Assembly (NCBI GenBank): GCA_038496445.1
Contig: JALMLS010000418.1
Span: 186,001 to 250,000 of the forward strand
Length of the DNA stretch: 64,000 bases
Origin: Trichosphaerium sp. ATCC 40318
Taxonomy: Eukaryota; Discosea; Flabellinia; Trichosidae
Direction: 5' to 3'
Below, in pieces: positions 48,604 through 61,383 of this stretch. How positions within the stretch are numbered: position 1 is the stretch's first letter; the number at the start of each line of letters is the position of its first letter. Under the pieces are notes generated by a model. The model saw only the letters and a list, made by a program, of their open reading frames with translations. It was not told where the DNA came from and did no database searches. Position numbers and translations under genes: made by a program.

Positions 48604-49324
48604 ATGTTGCAACAAGGTAAGCAAGAAAACGGAATTTCAGTTTTCGGGTACTGTTATCCTACAGCGCATTGTATGTCTATTTCTTGAGTTACCTAATTGC
48701 AAAAATAGTTCCTACAAATACTCCCCTTCCAGCACGCTTACCAAACGCTATACCAACCTATGTGACCCTACCACCTTCTATAGCGCCTCCAGCTCCTTTA
48801 ACAACACCACCTCCACCACAATTGGTTCCACCACCTATTTATTCAATGCCTGCTCCAAGAACGAAGGACAGGTGTAAAAGTACACCATGTGTACCTCGTA
48901 ATGGAGTCGTAAAGAAGAATAAGAATAAAAGGAAATCACTAAAACAGTTTGCCGGCAAAAAACATAGCAAGCTTAGAAAAGACGAGAGTGAGGTTAGTAC
49001 AACATTTTAATACATAAACACGCGTCGTTTCGACTCATATGTTGTTTTTGTAGATTAGGGCTAAAACGGCAAAATGCGCGTAAGTTTGAACAAAACGCTC
49101 TCGTTTAGGTTATTCTTACGATTTTTAGCGCTGAAAACAAGACTCTACAACAGGAAATAGATTTTATCAAGTTTCAGCTTAAACAACGTCAAGCAGTAAT
49201 AGAAGGAGCTAAAAAGAAGTTTTCTGATGCTATGACGCATGTTAATGCGTTGACAGCAGAACTAGAGCGTACACCAAAGTCAAAGAAAGGAAAAAAGCGA
49301 CGAGCTTCGATAGTCAGATTTTAG
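48604..49324 (+). CDS. proline-rich basic protein with C-terminal coiled coil
   Basis: Four exons join exactly: 48604-48616 (13 nt, MLQQ plus one base), 48709-48992, 49054-49079 (26 nt) and 49129-49324; 172 residues. Residues ~5-60 are rich in proline (PSIAPPAPLTTPPPPQLVPP). The middle is basic (KKNKNKRKSLKQFAGKKHSK). Residues ~110-150 form an amphipathic coiled coil (ENKTLQQEIDFIKFQLKQ, then FSDAMTHVNALTAELER), and the end is basic again (KSKKGKKRRASIVRF). A basic stretch before a coiled coil recalls bZIP factors, but the bZIP Asn/Arg signature is not met. A nuclear DNA- or chromatin-associated role is inference. Confidence 0.65.
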
Positions 49325-49505
49325 AACGAGAAAATCGACAAGTCTAATTGTAAATACAACTTTTCAAAAAAAAAAAACGAACCAGAATGTCATTGCAATT
49401 GGTGATCAACAGATGACCCCATTACCTCGTTATTTATCTTGTTCTGGTTTAAAGTTTATACGTGTATAGATGTAGATACTATTTGATGAGGTGCCATGAG
49501 ATGTT

Positions 49506-51366
49506 CTACAAAAAACTAAGTTTTAACGAAATGTGCTTTTTTGGTTTTTTTTGTTCATTGAAATTAATACCTTGGTTGCTTGCAAAGTTCGTTTTTTGTT
49601 TTGTGAGGATATTTGTACTTGGATCAATATTAATATTTACATGTGGACAATAATATTTGATAGTTGCAGCAATACTGGCTTTATCACCTTTCCACCAGTA
49701 CGGTATTGGAATATAAACAATACCTTAAACATATTAGTCAGTTTTTGTTCCAAAGAAGTTTTTGTGCTACCGTTGTCCTCGCAGTACTGCATCTTTTCTA
49801 TATCGCGTGATTCACGTGATGTAACAGATAAACCTTCGTGGAAAATATGGTCCTTATAATGCTGTTCTCCTTCAGAAAGAGTGAGAAAAAACTATTATTG
49901 TACTCGTTACCTTGATATTCTATTGCGATATTATATTTTGGCACAAAAATATCAACAGTTATGTTTGTCTGTGAGTGAGCATTTCTTATATCTATCACAT
50001 GCTCTTCTAGTACCAAAACATCTTCAAAAATACTTTTTACACAGTAAAGGAGGATTCTGTATTAAAGGAGGTGAGTATTTTAGCATCTTAGAATTACCAA
50101 ACCTTTGTTCAGATTTTTTTGAGGTGTTTACAAACTTACTCCAATCCCAAGAATATATAGGATCAAGCAACTGCAAAGAACGTGGAAAATAGTGCATTGC
50201 TCCTCCTCCTAATCGAGCTACATCTTTTTTAGATACTCGATACCTTAATACTATTAGTGTGTCAAAAGTTGATTTTAGTACCATTGCGAATTTGAGTCTA
50301 TGTTCAATTCATCCCTAACTTTCCTCAAAAAGTCAATATGGCTTCTTTCTTGTTGCCAATGGCCATAAGGACTGTAAGAATTTTTAGGAGGCGTATAAGG
50401 TGCGTATAAAGCTGCAAGGCTCTTTGATAGAGAACCAAACCTAAGACAATGTAAGGTAAACAGGAATGTTAGTTTTGTTTTTGTGTACTTTGAAAAAATA
50501 TCTCCTGCGCCATATCTCTCAACTTCAGACCGACTAAAGTTATGCCAATCATTCAATGACTTTATGGACAGCTTTTTGGCTATAGAATCCAATCTAGCTC
50601 TTTGATTTTGTGCCCAAAAAGCGCGTTTCATCTCTTCTCTTTCTTGTTGCACAATGACATTTCTTGGTGCTGGAGTGGAATACTCTGTTTTGAGCGGTTT
50701 TGTTTCTTTCCAACTGTGTTCAGGATAAATACCTCTAAGGGCTGAAAGTAGGCAAAATCCGTATCTAAGAGCGATATTACAAAGAATACCATACCCACGT
50801 GACAGATTTCAAAACTTACTTTTTTAGAATGCCATCACCTCCACTTTTAGATATATCGTATCGGTGTACCTTTAGCCAACCGTTGAGGTGTGTTACACCA
50901 AGAACTTCAGCAATTTTGTTAAATCTATTCCGTTGAGTTTGAGTATCGTTAAGGTGATGCCTTGGAGCTGTACTAGATTGTTTTAATGGGTTGTTGTGAA
51001 AGTTAAACCGTACTTAAATTTTGAGTCCCGCCAAGCGTATTTTGGATATAACGCGCGTAAGGCACTCGAAATAGAGGAGTTATACCTAATATAGAGTTAA
51101 ACATCATATAATTGACTATGGGAGCATGCTTTGGCATTATACTGGCTATTCCAAGATGCCTCATGTCTTTATTTACATTATACCACCCTTCAAGATCTTT
51201 AATGTTCAGTTGGCGCGCAATGTCATCAAATCGCTGACGTTGATGCCTTACATTATTCCAGTAGCCTTTTGGAGTAGAACTACTCAATTAGCAACACCTT
51301 GAAACTAAATACATACCTCCTATACGTGAGGGGATACTCACGCGCTCCGCCAACTACATAACGCAT
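49506..51366 (-). CDS. W-Y repeat protein with Vsr/DUF559-like nuclease-type C-terminal domain
   Basis: The start MRYVVGGAREYPLTY (51366) splices to STPKGYWNNVRHQRQRF. At least four repeats of one unit occur: YW..HQRQRFDDIARQLNIK..EGWYNV; TQRNRFNKIAEVLGVTHLNGW; QRARLDSIAKKLSIKSLNDWH followed by YGAGDIF; and DFLRKVRDELNID..SQWYRV followed by VARLGGGAM. The C-terminal domain has VDIFVPKYNIAIEYQGEQHY, then SRDIEKMQYCEDNGIVYIPI and YWWKGDKASIAATIKYYC. This resembles the D...E-x-Q/DG..H...D..R core of Vsr/DUF559 (PD-(D/E)XK-like) proteins and the RAP domain. The intron between EYQG and EQHY is GTAACG...TGAAG. The repeat type is, as I recall, spread among protists and early fungi without known function. 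The stop is uncertain: 49506-49508 if the last frame simply reads on. Confidence 0.6.
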
Positions 51367-51538
51367 AATATACACATTTTGCGTCTTTCATAGAAGTCAA
51401 ACAAATACAAACATTGGCCAACTTTCCAGCTGTAAAAAATTAACACACAACGTTTTCTACAACATTTTGGTGTAAAACAATCGTGTTTACCGTATTTTCA
51501 ACAACTTCGCGACTGTCAAAAAGGTAACTCACCTCCAA
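51367..51538. promoter_or_regulatory. divergent promoter W-Y repeat gene / TDH
   Basis: A gap of about 170 bp between the two starts, with no coding signal. No element is named. Confidence 0.4.
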
Positions 51539-52975
<1,437 letters not shown>

Positions 52976-53190
52976 ATAAAACTTAGTGCTGAAATACCTT
53001 TTTGGTAATCAATTTCATTTTAGTAAAGTTCATTAATCGTTTACAATGCTGCGTTTACAATAAATCATAGCATGTCTACATTTATTCTCGTCAAAATGTA
53101 TGGTGACATGTGCCATTGTTTTTGTCGCTTAAACTGTTTAAGGCGCACTCCGAATCATTTAAAGAGGCGTACGAACTAACTGGGGCAAGT

Positions 53191-56100
53191 ATGAAGATAT
53201 TAACTGGCTTTGCACTGCTCAGCTTGCTTTTTATTGTTGTTGCAACGGTATGACTAAAAAGTAACCCAAAAGTACTCATAACATTACAGGTAGACCTAAC
53301 TATAAGTAAATTTGATAGCTCAGTCAAAAATGTCGTTACAACAAGCGAGGTTCGTCCGTAGACTCCTAAAAATCCACGCTTACGCCGTTAGATGTCGCTC
53401 GTACTATTACATAGCGGTAAAGTTTACAAAAGTGAAAACACCACAAGCTGGACTCAGGTAACGTAGAAATGTGTTATATGCATTTAATAATAACCTTAGG
53501 TCAATGTTACAACCAAAATAACCCAAATATTAACCGATAATGAAGACGTGTTACTTGTAGGTACGATTTATTGCTGCGATTATCGTAAAATGACAACCAC
53601 GCGATTAATCTGAAAAAATCAGCATCTCTACAGTTTTCTTCGTCTGGTAGGCACTAACAGCTTTAAAGGCAACGCGACAATGTATCGGTCTACAGTATGC
53701 ACAAATTGCAGCGGTTGGACGGATGTAAAAACTGGTTGGACACCGCTGAAGGTAAAGAAATCAAGTTTTTCACATAAAAGTGAAATTCCCCAATCTTTGC
53801 TAAAACCTATTGTTAGATAACTCCCCACCCAGAAAACGCAAATTGGTTGTTAGCTGTAGGAGAGACTAAGGATTGTTCTAAACTAGCATCAGACAAAACA
53901 TGTTTTGCACGTGTAAGTAGAAACTAAATGAATCATTTTTGAAATTAAACTCCTTTTCTAGGCCTACAAATCTAAGGACTTGGGTCTCACGTGGCTGACT
54001 ATAGATGCAGAATATGTAGTAAAAGCGTACTGGCAGAAATCAGACTACACTAATGTTATTGTGCAAGAAACAGCTGAAAAGCTTGGAAATTGGTATCAGC
54101 AGCGTAACTTCATTGTGCGCCTTGTGTACGTTCTTTAAATATTTTTTGAAGCTGACACTAATTGTAATTTTGTAGTGCACAAGGAGGATCTTCTAAAAAT
54201 CCTGGTAAGATTATAATCACAGATGTCCTTGGCGCAGATTATGACTTTGATTCCAAGGTCTTATTGGTGTACAAAAAGGCACGTGCACCATTCGCTCTAA
54301 CCAAGGAATATTACTTACATTTTCTTAGAATACTGATGGCACTGTTTCTATTCACGTTAGCGGTGTTAAATATGCTGCACACCGATTCGAACCAGCGGAT
54401 TGGCTAGTAGCTAACGTTACTGCAAACATAAAGCCTGACAATTTCAAAGTCATTCACCCAGGAAAAGACTTTATACTTGGTGTTTACGGTGATAAAGGTG
54501 GTGAGATTTTCATTGGTGATTACCACTTCCAAAAGTATTATTTCTTGCCAATGCTTCAAAATGTCAGTTGTAAAGCTTCTGGATCGTGTCGTATTATACC
54601 TATGGCTGGAATGAAGGGTGTTTATGCCGTAAATCAAGTCCTTGATAAAGAGGTAAAGTCTTTTTTTTTGCAATGTTTTTCGTCTTTTTTTTTCCCTTCT
54701 GCTTTGATTTGAAAGCTTGTGCTTGTTTATTTTAATGTTAATTTAGACCTCCACTGTATTAACTACAAATGGTGGTGGTTTATGGGATAAAACAAAGATA
54801 ACAGGAGAAGGTTGTTTTACAACACTTCATACAGCTTGTGATTGCAGCTATGATGGTATACTAACTCGTGAGGATGCTCCTGGTATTGCATTAGCTAATG
54901 GAAAGAATACTTGCCCAAAAGAGGAATCAGATGAAATGAAAACGCTTATATCAACGTACGAGCTTCCTCTAGCATTTTTTTTTTTTGATGAAAACCATTT
55001 GATCAATAACAAGAAAAAATCAAGAAAATCTTGCTTTGCGTTTATCGTTTGCAGTTTGTTTTAACTGTTTTGATACAGGGAGAACGGTGTATCTTGGAAA
55101 ACACTTTTTGATTATGGATCCCGTTTCGCTATGTCAAGGTTTGGTGAACTTATTGTTGCATCTGCTGCAAAGAACAACTCTGGAATTATATCGTAAGAAA
55201 AAACACATCCAAATTGAAAGAAATGCTAACATCAATTATAGTTGGTCTTGGAGTCGAGGTGCAGACTGGAGGACTGTAGAATCCCCTATTCTAGTTGGTG
55301 CTTCTACTTCTAAGATTTTAGCCATCAAAGAAACAGCAGACTACTATCAATACGTAGTTTATGGTACCCTGTAAGCTCGGTTTTCTTTTTTTTTTTGAAT
55401 TAAACGATCTATGATTTACAAGTATCTTAGAAAGAATGGTACTGGTTTCACTACATTCCTTAACATATCTACACCATCACCATGTAAAATGCCACCAGCT
55501 TGGCCTGTATATATGAGTATTGAGAGTGATAATGTACGTTGAATTATAATTTGTAAGCTGCGTAGCTAACAGTTGTAGTGTATCTCTGGAGCACATAGGT
55601 ACTGGAAACGGCGTAGAAATGAAGAGGTTTGTTTTACTCCTATTGGACAAGAGTTGAATACCCTACCACCAAGCTTATGTAAATGTGAGCAACATGATTA
55701 CCTATGGTGTGTTTTTTGTGAGTTTTTTTCGAAAAACTTTATTAATTGATTATCACTCAGCGATACTTGCTTTGAAATGGATGGAAACAGGACATGTATT
55801 CTAAACAAGTCTATTCCTGGATGTGAACATATCTTACAAGAGCCTCCAGCTCTTTGTAATGACACGTGGACACTCCATTCAGGTACTTACTTATTTTTGT
55901 TTTGCTTAAACAACAAACGCTTGTTAACTTTTCTTTCTTTTTTTAGGTTATGTCCCAGCTCCACGTTCTGATTGCTCTGGCGGTGTAAAGTATTCTACTG
56001 AACAAGTTATTGTATGCCCTATCACACCTACTACTGGTATACAGCTGCAACTTTTAAGTTATCTTGTATTAACTTTGTTATTTAGCGCCTACATTTAACT

Positions 56101-57095
56101 TATCAACTTCTTGCGCAACTGCACTTCAATTGCTTAACTCAAGTGCTACGTTCCGCTCACTCCAGGCATCTTACAATGCTTCTATGGAAGCTTGTATTGC
56201 TGAAGCGCCAACCACCTACTCTTCGTCTGGTAAGCATTGAAACCCTCCGTGGTTTTTTTTTTGGGATTTGAGAAAGAAGTTTTTTGCTTTGTCCCTTCTT
56301 GGTTTTTGAGGCTTGTTTTATTTAATTCACAATCACGTTAATTGCTGTTAGGAACACATAATGTCCATTGTAAAATGTCAACAAAGGATTATGAAAAATC
56401 TTGCGCTGGAAAGGAGTCTCCTATTGATGCTACTTTTTGTGAGCAAAGATTTAGCATAAATAGTTTTATGGATGTTCGTGGACATAGAGAGTCTGTTACA
56501 TATGATATTAGTACATACATATGTTTACCAAAAGCTTGCAGAGTACGTAGATAGTCTGTTTTTCCTCCTTTCTCCAAGTGGAGCCTTTTTTTTTCTGAAG
56601 CAAAGATATTTACCTGGTTTGCCTTTTTTACTGTTCTTGTTCTGATCCACCTTGGTTAGGGCGATCAAGATGAGGGATTGCTAAAGACATACTTCATTGA
56701 AAAATATAAGAATGAGAATGCAACAGCTGAAGCAGAGCAGCGTACGCGACATAAGGCTGGAATTGATTGATTTTTTATACTTTTTGTTGTTGGTTTTTTT
56801 TTTCTGGAATTCTTTCTTTGTGTTTTCTGCTCTTAACTTCTTTTATTAGTTTGTTTCCCGCCGAATTCGTGTAGTATTAAATATGTTTGTTCAAAGTTAA
56901 ATACTTCTCTTGGTCTATGGATAGGTACTGACGAGAAACAAATAAAAACCTTATTCTGTTTTCTTCTTTTTTTTTTGCTGAACTAATTTTTCAGGTTTGC
57001 CTATTATGATTTTGGTTGTATTCGCTATTGGAGGTGGTTTATTATACTGGAAGTATAAAACAACTAGTGAATCAAATGATATCGAGTTCGCCTAA
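53191..57095 (+). CDS. VPS10/sortilin-like type I membrane receptor
   Basis: The signal peptide is MKILTGFALLSLLFIVVAT. The lumenal part starts VDLTISKFDSSVKNV and carries beta-propeller hallmarks: SLVLLHSGKVYKSENTTSW, the Asp/BNR box YKSKDLGLTWLTID, TDVLGADYDFD, FILGVYGDKGGEIFIGD, MKGVYAVNQVLD, LTTNGGGLWDKTKI, and ENGVSWKTLFDYGSRF (in the piece at 55079-55200). A VPS10-type cysteine block follows (CFTPIGQELN, CKCEQHDYLWCDTCFEMDG, CILN). A second Cys-rich lumenal region comes next (CATALQLLNSSATFRSLQ, CAGKESPIDATFCEQRF), then TM IMILVVFAIGGGLLYW and a very short tail, KYKTTSESNDIEFA. VPS10 proteins sort soluble hydrolases from Golgi to lysosome/vacuole. The extra Cys-rich region and short tail differ from yeast Vps10. 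One intron (54279) is GC-AG. Confidence 0.82.
54279..54328 (+). other. GC-AG intron starting GCACGTG in the VPS10-like gene
   Basis: The donor is AAAAAG|GCACGTGCACC and the acceptor TTTCTTAG|AAT, with branch-like CTAACC. Joining gives LLVYKKNTDGTVSIHV in phase 0. No GT donor fits, and reading through breaks the propeller strand. Confidence 0.8.
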
Positions 57096-57506
57096 AAAAA
57101 AACAAGTGTAAACAAAGTATTGTTGTATGTAATATACTTGGCTTTTGAAAAATACAAAGGAAGAGCTTTTTTTTCACTTTCCAATATTTACGCTACTAAC
57201 ATTTACGTAACACCCTACAAGAACAGATTTATACACCAGAATCTGGATTTTTGCTGAGTCGTTATTTAAGTTTGTTGAATCTCGCCCCACAGTGATCCCA
57301 TTATTTATTATGAGCTCGAAAGAACCTCCTATCCGTTAAGTGTATGCGCCAGAACCAGTGTAGAAACTTGGTCGGGGTTGTTTAAAAGTGAGTAAAGAAT
57401 ATTAATTGTATTCACTGAACTGTTTTTGGTCAACATGAAATCATATTCATAACAACCAACACACATAACAACGTGGCTTACCTAAACACGAACAAAAAAA
57501 CCAACA
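57096..57506. promoter_or_regulatory. spacer and 5' flank of repeat copy B
   Basis: From about 57245 this matches the 5' flank of copy A in inverted orientation, so it probably holds the shared promoter of the duplicated gene. The first 150 bp are the 3' region of the VPS10-like gene. Confidence 0.5.
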
Positions 57507-58205
57507 ATGACTCAACAACCACAAACATCTACTACTTCACCAGTCCGTGTCACAATCCAGTTTGACATTGAACAAGAACAAATTTCATCTACACTCAACA
57601 AAGTTCTCACTTGTGGTGTTCAAGTCGGTCCAATATCAATACAAAACGTACACCCTATATCCGTAAAAAACGTACGTCAACCATCCAGGGTTTAAAATAA
57701 TATCTCACTCCTAATTAGTTATCGGATAAACCCTCGACTAAACAAGAAAACGATATAGAAGCATGTGACGATCAAGAGTTCGATAGCACAGAATCAAGCG
57801 ACACCGACGATAGTGAATCGAGCGACAATCTGCATTCTGAAAACAACTTTGATCTTATCAGTAAAATTAGTAAGTGCCCTAGATTCCTCAAACGTGTCCC
57901 AGAGGATAAGCGAGAACAATGGATCAAAGCAATACTACAACTCCAATCTGAAGGATACAAGAGATGGAGACAATGTCTCAACACAATGATCAAAGTCGGC
58001 TTCTCAGGTGACGTTCAACAAGTGATCAATGCAATGGAGGAACAGAAAGCATTTCGCATCCATAAAAGACAAGAACGCTCAGAACACAGAGCTTCTAAAC
58101 GTAAACAATTTGCCAACAAGCGTCCTCAAAGACATGCCAACAAATTCAAAAACAAGCATGCTCAGAAGAGAATGAGGCAAGCACGTGATAACAAACGTGA
58201 TCAAC
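57245..58205. repeat. inverted duplication, right arm
   Basis: Reverse-complement partner of 44325-45266. The two arms face away from each other and enclose about 12 kb with five genes. Confidence 0.8.
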
Positions 58206-58213
58206 TTCCTTAG
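57507..58213 (+). CDS. unknown two-exon gene, inverted-repeat copy B
   Basis: Exon 1 is 57507-57647 and exon 2 is 57719-58213; about 211 residues. Exon 1 is nearly identical to copy A (MTQQPQTSTTSPVRV; one change cluster NKVLTC for NNILNC), and the intron sits at the same codon (IQN|). Exon 2 keeps KCPRFLKRVPEDKREQWIKA, SEGYKRWRQC, KVGFSGDVQQVINAMEEQ and the basic NKFKNKHAQKR, but the acidic linker is freely changed (DSTESSDTDDSESSD). Conserved core plus variable acidic linker, with both frames intact, suggests both copies are under selection. Function unknown; the basic C-terminus may bind nucleic acid or membranes. Confidence 0.75.
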
Positions 58214-58910
58214 TCCTAAAGTTTAGTATTGCTCTCTTGTACAAAAAAATAAAACAAAATTGATCTACACATGTGGCGTTTTCTTTAGTGACCATTTGCG
58301 CTGTTGTACTTGACGTATCTAAGCAATTGATTTAAGACGCGTTAGCTTATGATAACTTCCATATTCCTCAAATTTTCGCGCAACAAAAATAGTGGCCTTA
58401 ACAAAAAAGTGTACACTCATCACTTTGTATCACAAAAATAATACCACCAGAAACAAGCATGTGCCAGTAGTTTTATTAGTTTAACACCCAGTGTATATAC
58501 GTAGCAAACTCCGGTGTAAAGTTAAAGCTATAGCTATAGGTTTGGCTGCGCGTGTCTTTTACCAGTTGTACAATTAAATATCCCGCTATTCCTCCTTTTT
58601 TGCGAGTTTTGAGCATATTGGGAAGTACCCAAGGAGTTAAGAAGGTAACTGTTATACATTGGTTTGACCAAAAAACGTTTGTTTTACAAAATCCGTATGT
58701 GAAACCAAAATAGTAAGATATGTACACTCACACCATTCTGAGATGGGTAAGTGTTTTTTACCCAAATAACATACACACTCCGGTTCTTTTCTAGTTGCGC
58801 AAATACGAGGTCACTATAAACCCAAAAACAAACAGTTTGAGGTGCAAACAGTTGGTATTTATTTTCTTGCTTAATTATTCAATACAATTCTTTAGATTCT
58901 TTTTTCTTCG
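58214..58910. other. spacer with one weak minus-strand open frame
   Basis: Most of this shows no coding signal. A minus-strand frame at 58727-58476 (MYISYYFGFTYGFCKTN, ending FATYIHWVLN) is hydrophobic and 83 codons long. Its ATG is preceded by a GTGAGT-like donor, so it may be part of an unresolved small membrane protein gene. No family match. Confidence 0.3.
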
Positions 58911-59570
58911 CCTTTGGCGACTTCATACTGCATGATCTTTCGAGTCTCGAAGTTCATCCCGAAGAGTGGCGCTTCTCCACCCATTAACCCGTCAAAAGTT
59001 GTTTTCGGTTTCCCGAAAAAAAACACGTGATTTTTTCGTGGATCTTCTATTTTCAGATAAAGCACTTCCGTAAAACTTATGGTTTTGAAAGGCGCCTTCG
59101 TTTGCTAGATAGTGCTCTTACTGCTCTTTTCGCTCTCTTCCATCGGCTTGGTGCAGTGGGAGCTGCTCTAACTCTGTTGTGACGCATTGTCTGCATTCTT
59201 GGGGTGTAAAGGTTCGGGTAAACGCAAAGAGTACTGTGCTCCGGTAATACATCACTGAGTAACGAACTTTCGTTTACTGGCCCATTACTGCTTAAGACAT
59301 ATCGTGAGTTTCTAGGAGGATACTAGGAGCAAATGTTAGTACTTGAAGAGATGCAAAACAAAAAAAACAGTGAAAGGTAATACGTACTTTGATGAGACGG
59401 ATAGATATTACCAAGTCCATACAATCCATGTTTCTTAGGTTTTCTTCTATCACATCATAGAGCACGCGTTGGTCATTGTTACCAACCTTTATTTTAAAAG
59501 GTGTCTTACTGAGTAGTTTACCATGCTCATTGGCGTAGTAGATGTACATTTTTCTTTGTTGTGAAGGCAT
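58911..59570 (-). CDS. unresolved basic protein locus (one or two small genes)
   Basis: From ATG 59570 (MPSQQRKMYIYYANEHGK) the minus strand encodes FKIKVGNNDQRVLYDVIEENL and, across a GTACGT intron, KYPPRNSRYVLSSNGPVNE, LLSDVLPEHSTLCVYPNL and a basic end (RWKRAKRAVRALSSKRRRL) stopping at 59077-59079. This looks like a small beta-grasp-like domain with a basic tail. Further down, DPRKNHVFFFGKPKTTF, DGLMGGEAPLFGMNFETRK and a stop near 58911 look equally coding. They can be joined to a short ATG-led piece inside the first gene's end (MEESEKS) by a GTAAGA...AATAG intron. Either two overlapping small genes or alternative splicing would explain this. An upstream frame from 59818 (MAGKYRIEKNLAIIFF) could not be joined in phase. 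Families unknown. Confidence 0.4.
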
Positions 59571-59961
59571 TGCGAGTGAGATGTTGCTTGCTTTGTACTA
59601 CTTACAGAATATGTCTTACTTTTGGTAAGTTTTCTTGGCACGTTGCACAACCCCGAGGAGTAGATGTGTGATTTGCTATCGGGTAATTGAACGACGAAAG
59701 AAGTTTTCATATGTGACGTATCTGCGCTTTCTAATAAACCTTGCTTGAACCTGTTTTTAGAACTGACTCGAAAGAAAATAATGGCGAGATTTTTTTCTAT
59801 ACGGTATTTCCCCGCCATGCTTCGGGGAGGTAGCCAATGAGCTATTTTGAGAGGGAAGGTAACGCTTGCTGCCGCTAGTTCCTTGTACGTCCATCGTTTG
59901 CAGTAGTAGGCGTTTGTGAAAAGAACGCAGATACTTCCATTCAGCCTTTCGAGATTACGAT

Positions 59962-60251
59962 ACCATGGCGTTACCTACGCTCGTTATAAGCCTAAAACGA
60001 TTTTTTGGAAAACTTCAAAGCATGCGTACACGAACTGCGTCGGTTTTAGCGCTAGCGTACTAGAAAAAGCCCAGAACGACGTGTCAATACAAAAACTAAA
60101 GGCTTTAGTAGCAGCCAATAGCGCTAGCTTTTATGCACATTACTTTACGCTAATACGTATTCGTAGTACAGAAAAAATTATGTTAACGGTTCTTGATTCA
60201 ACCAAACAATATTTCGTACTGTATTGTTCTACATTAGTCAAACTACCTTAG
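59962..60251 (+). CDS. possible small two-exon gene upstream of eIF3j
   Basis: ATG 59962 opens MALPTLVISLKRFFGKLQSM, a mitochondrial-presequence-like start. A GTACAC...CTAG intron can join it to QKAQNDVSIQKLKALVAAN and on to TAG at 60249-60251. The product would be about 82 residues with no known family. An alternative unspliced frame without ATG covers the same region. Only 7 bp separate the stop from the eIF3j ATG. Low confidence. Confidence 0.3.
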
Positions 60252-60258
60252 AGCTATA

Positions 60259-61137
60259 ATGAGTTGGGGTATGTGACTCTAATTAACTAATACACAACCG
60301 TTTTGTTAAAAAAAACTGTAGACGACGATGATTTTAATCCTATTACGCCTTTCGGTGCGCAACCTGGTATAGCTGTTCAAGAAGACACTGTTCCTTCAAA
60401 CTGGGACGATGAAGAGGAAGAAGAAGTCGATTGGGAAGCAAAAGCTGCGCCAGTAGTTGTAAGAGCGCCTGGTGAGAAAGCAGCAAAGCTAGCAGCGAAA
60501 AATGCCGCAAAAGAGAAAGCAAGACAAGAGAAAGAAAGAATAAAAGCTGAAGAGTCGAGGGTTCTATCGGCCGCCGAACGCGCTGAAGCAGCTGAAAAGG
60601 CTGATTACGAATTATTGGAAGAAGCATTCCTTGGTGAAACCAGCGCACCTAGTGAAGTCGCAGCAGTGCCAAAAGCCAAGAAAACACTTGAAACAAAAGC
60701 TGATTTTGAACAATACGCAACAGAAATCGCTGAAACGGCGCGAGTCATTGACGTACAACACTAAAACACCAAATACATTATACTGACGCGTAATTTAGGC
60801 AAAATTTTATTACAAAGACTTTGTAAAAACACTCATCAAAGAATTACTAGTAGATATGCGCTCAACTGATATAAAAGAAATTAATACAGCACTTACAGTG
60901 TTAATGAACGAAAAAATGAAAAAAGAAAAAGGGAAAAAAGGACGGTGTACGCACAACAAATTGAATCAATTATGCTTTTTTTCGCCTCTTCATTGATTTA
61001 AACACTTACTAACGCATTAAATAGCAAAAAAGAAGATTGACAAGCGTGAAATTAAACAAGCTGATGATGACATGGATGGAGATATGGTAAAAGGAGAGTT
61101 CTCTAGATATGAGGATGATTTTGCCGATTTCATGTAG
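60259..61137 (+). CDS. EIF3J: translation initiation factor eIF3 subunit j
   Basis: A 10-nt first exon (60259-60268, ATGAGTTGGG) splices to 60322 to give MSWDDDDFNPITPFG, the typical acidic eIF3j start. VPSNWDDEEEEEVDWEAK follows, an Ala/Lys-rich helix (AAKLAAKNAAKEKARQ), then a GTACAA intron to AKFYYKDFVKTLIKELLVD, TDIKEINTALTVLMNEK and a last exon with KKKIDKREIKQADDDMDGD ending in YEDDFADFM (TAG 61135-61137). eIF3j binds the 40S decoding centre and regulates mRNA entry; its acidic C-terminus is conserved. Gene size and motif order fit the family. Confidence 0.9.
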
Positions 61138-61383
61138 ATGATATTTACAATGTGTCACTTTTAAACAAAATGTCATTTTTTTGAGTACAACGTGTTGTTA
61201 ACCTCTTTTCCTTTCCTTGGATATTATAAAATCGCCTTTATTTGTTGTTTATGCTCTGTTTTGTTGATAGTGTCAAAGCCAATTTGTGAACAAGCCTTTC
61301 GAGAAACGCCAAATTGTTAAGTGCGAAGTCTACTTTTCTTAGCTCAATTGATCGCAAAGTAACGCCAGTTATACCTTTGGTGC

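Noticed and set aside
60343-60648. Minus-strand leucine-rich open frame
   Set aside because: Antisense shadow of the Ala/Glu/Lys-rich helix of eIF3j.
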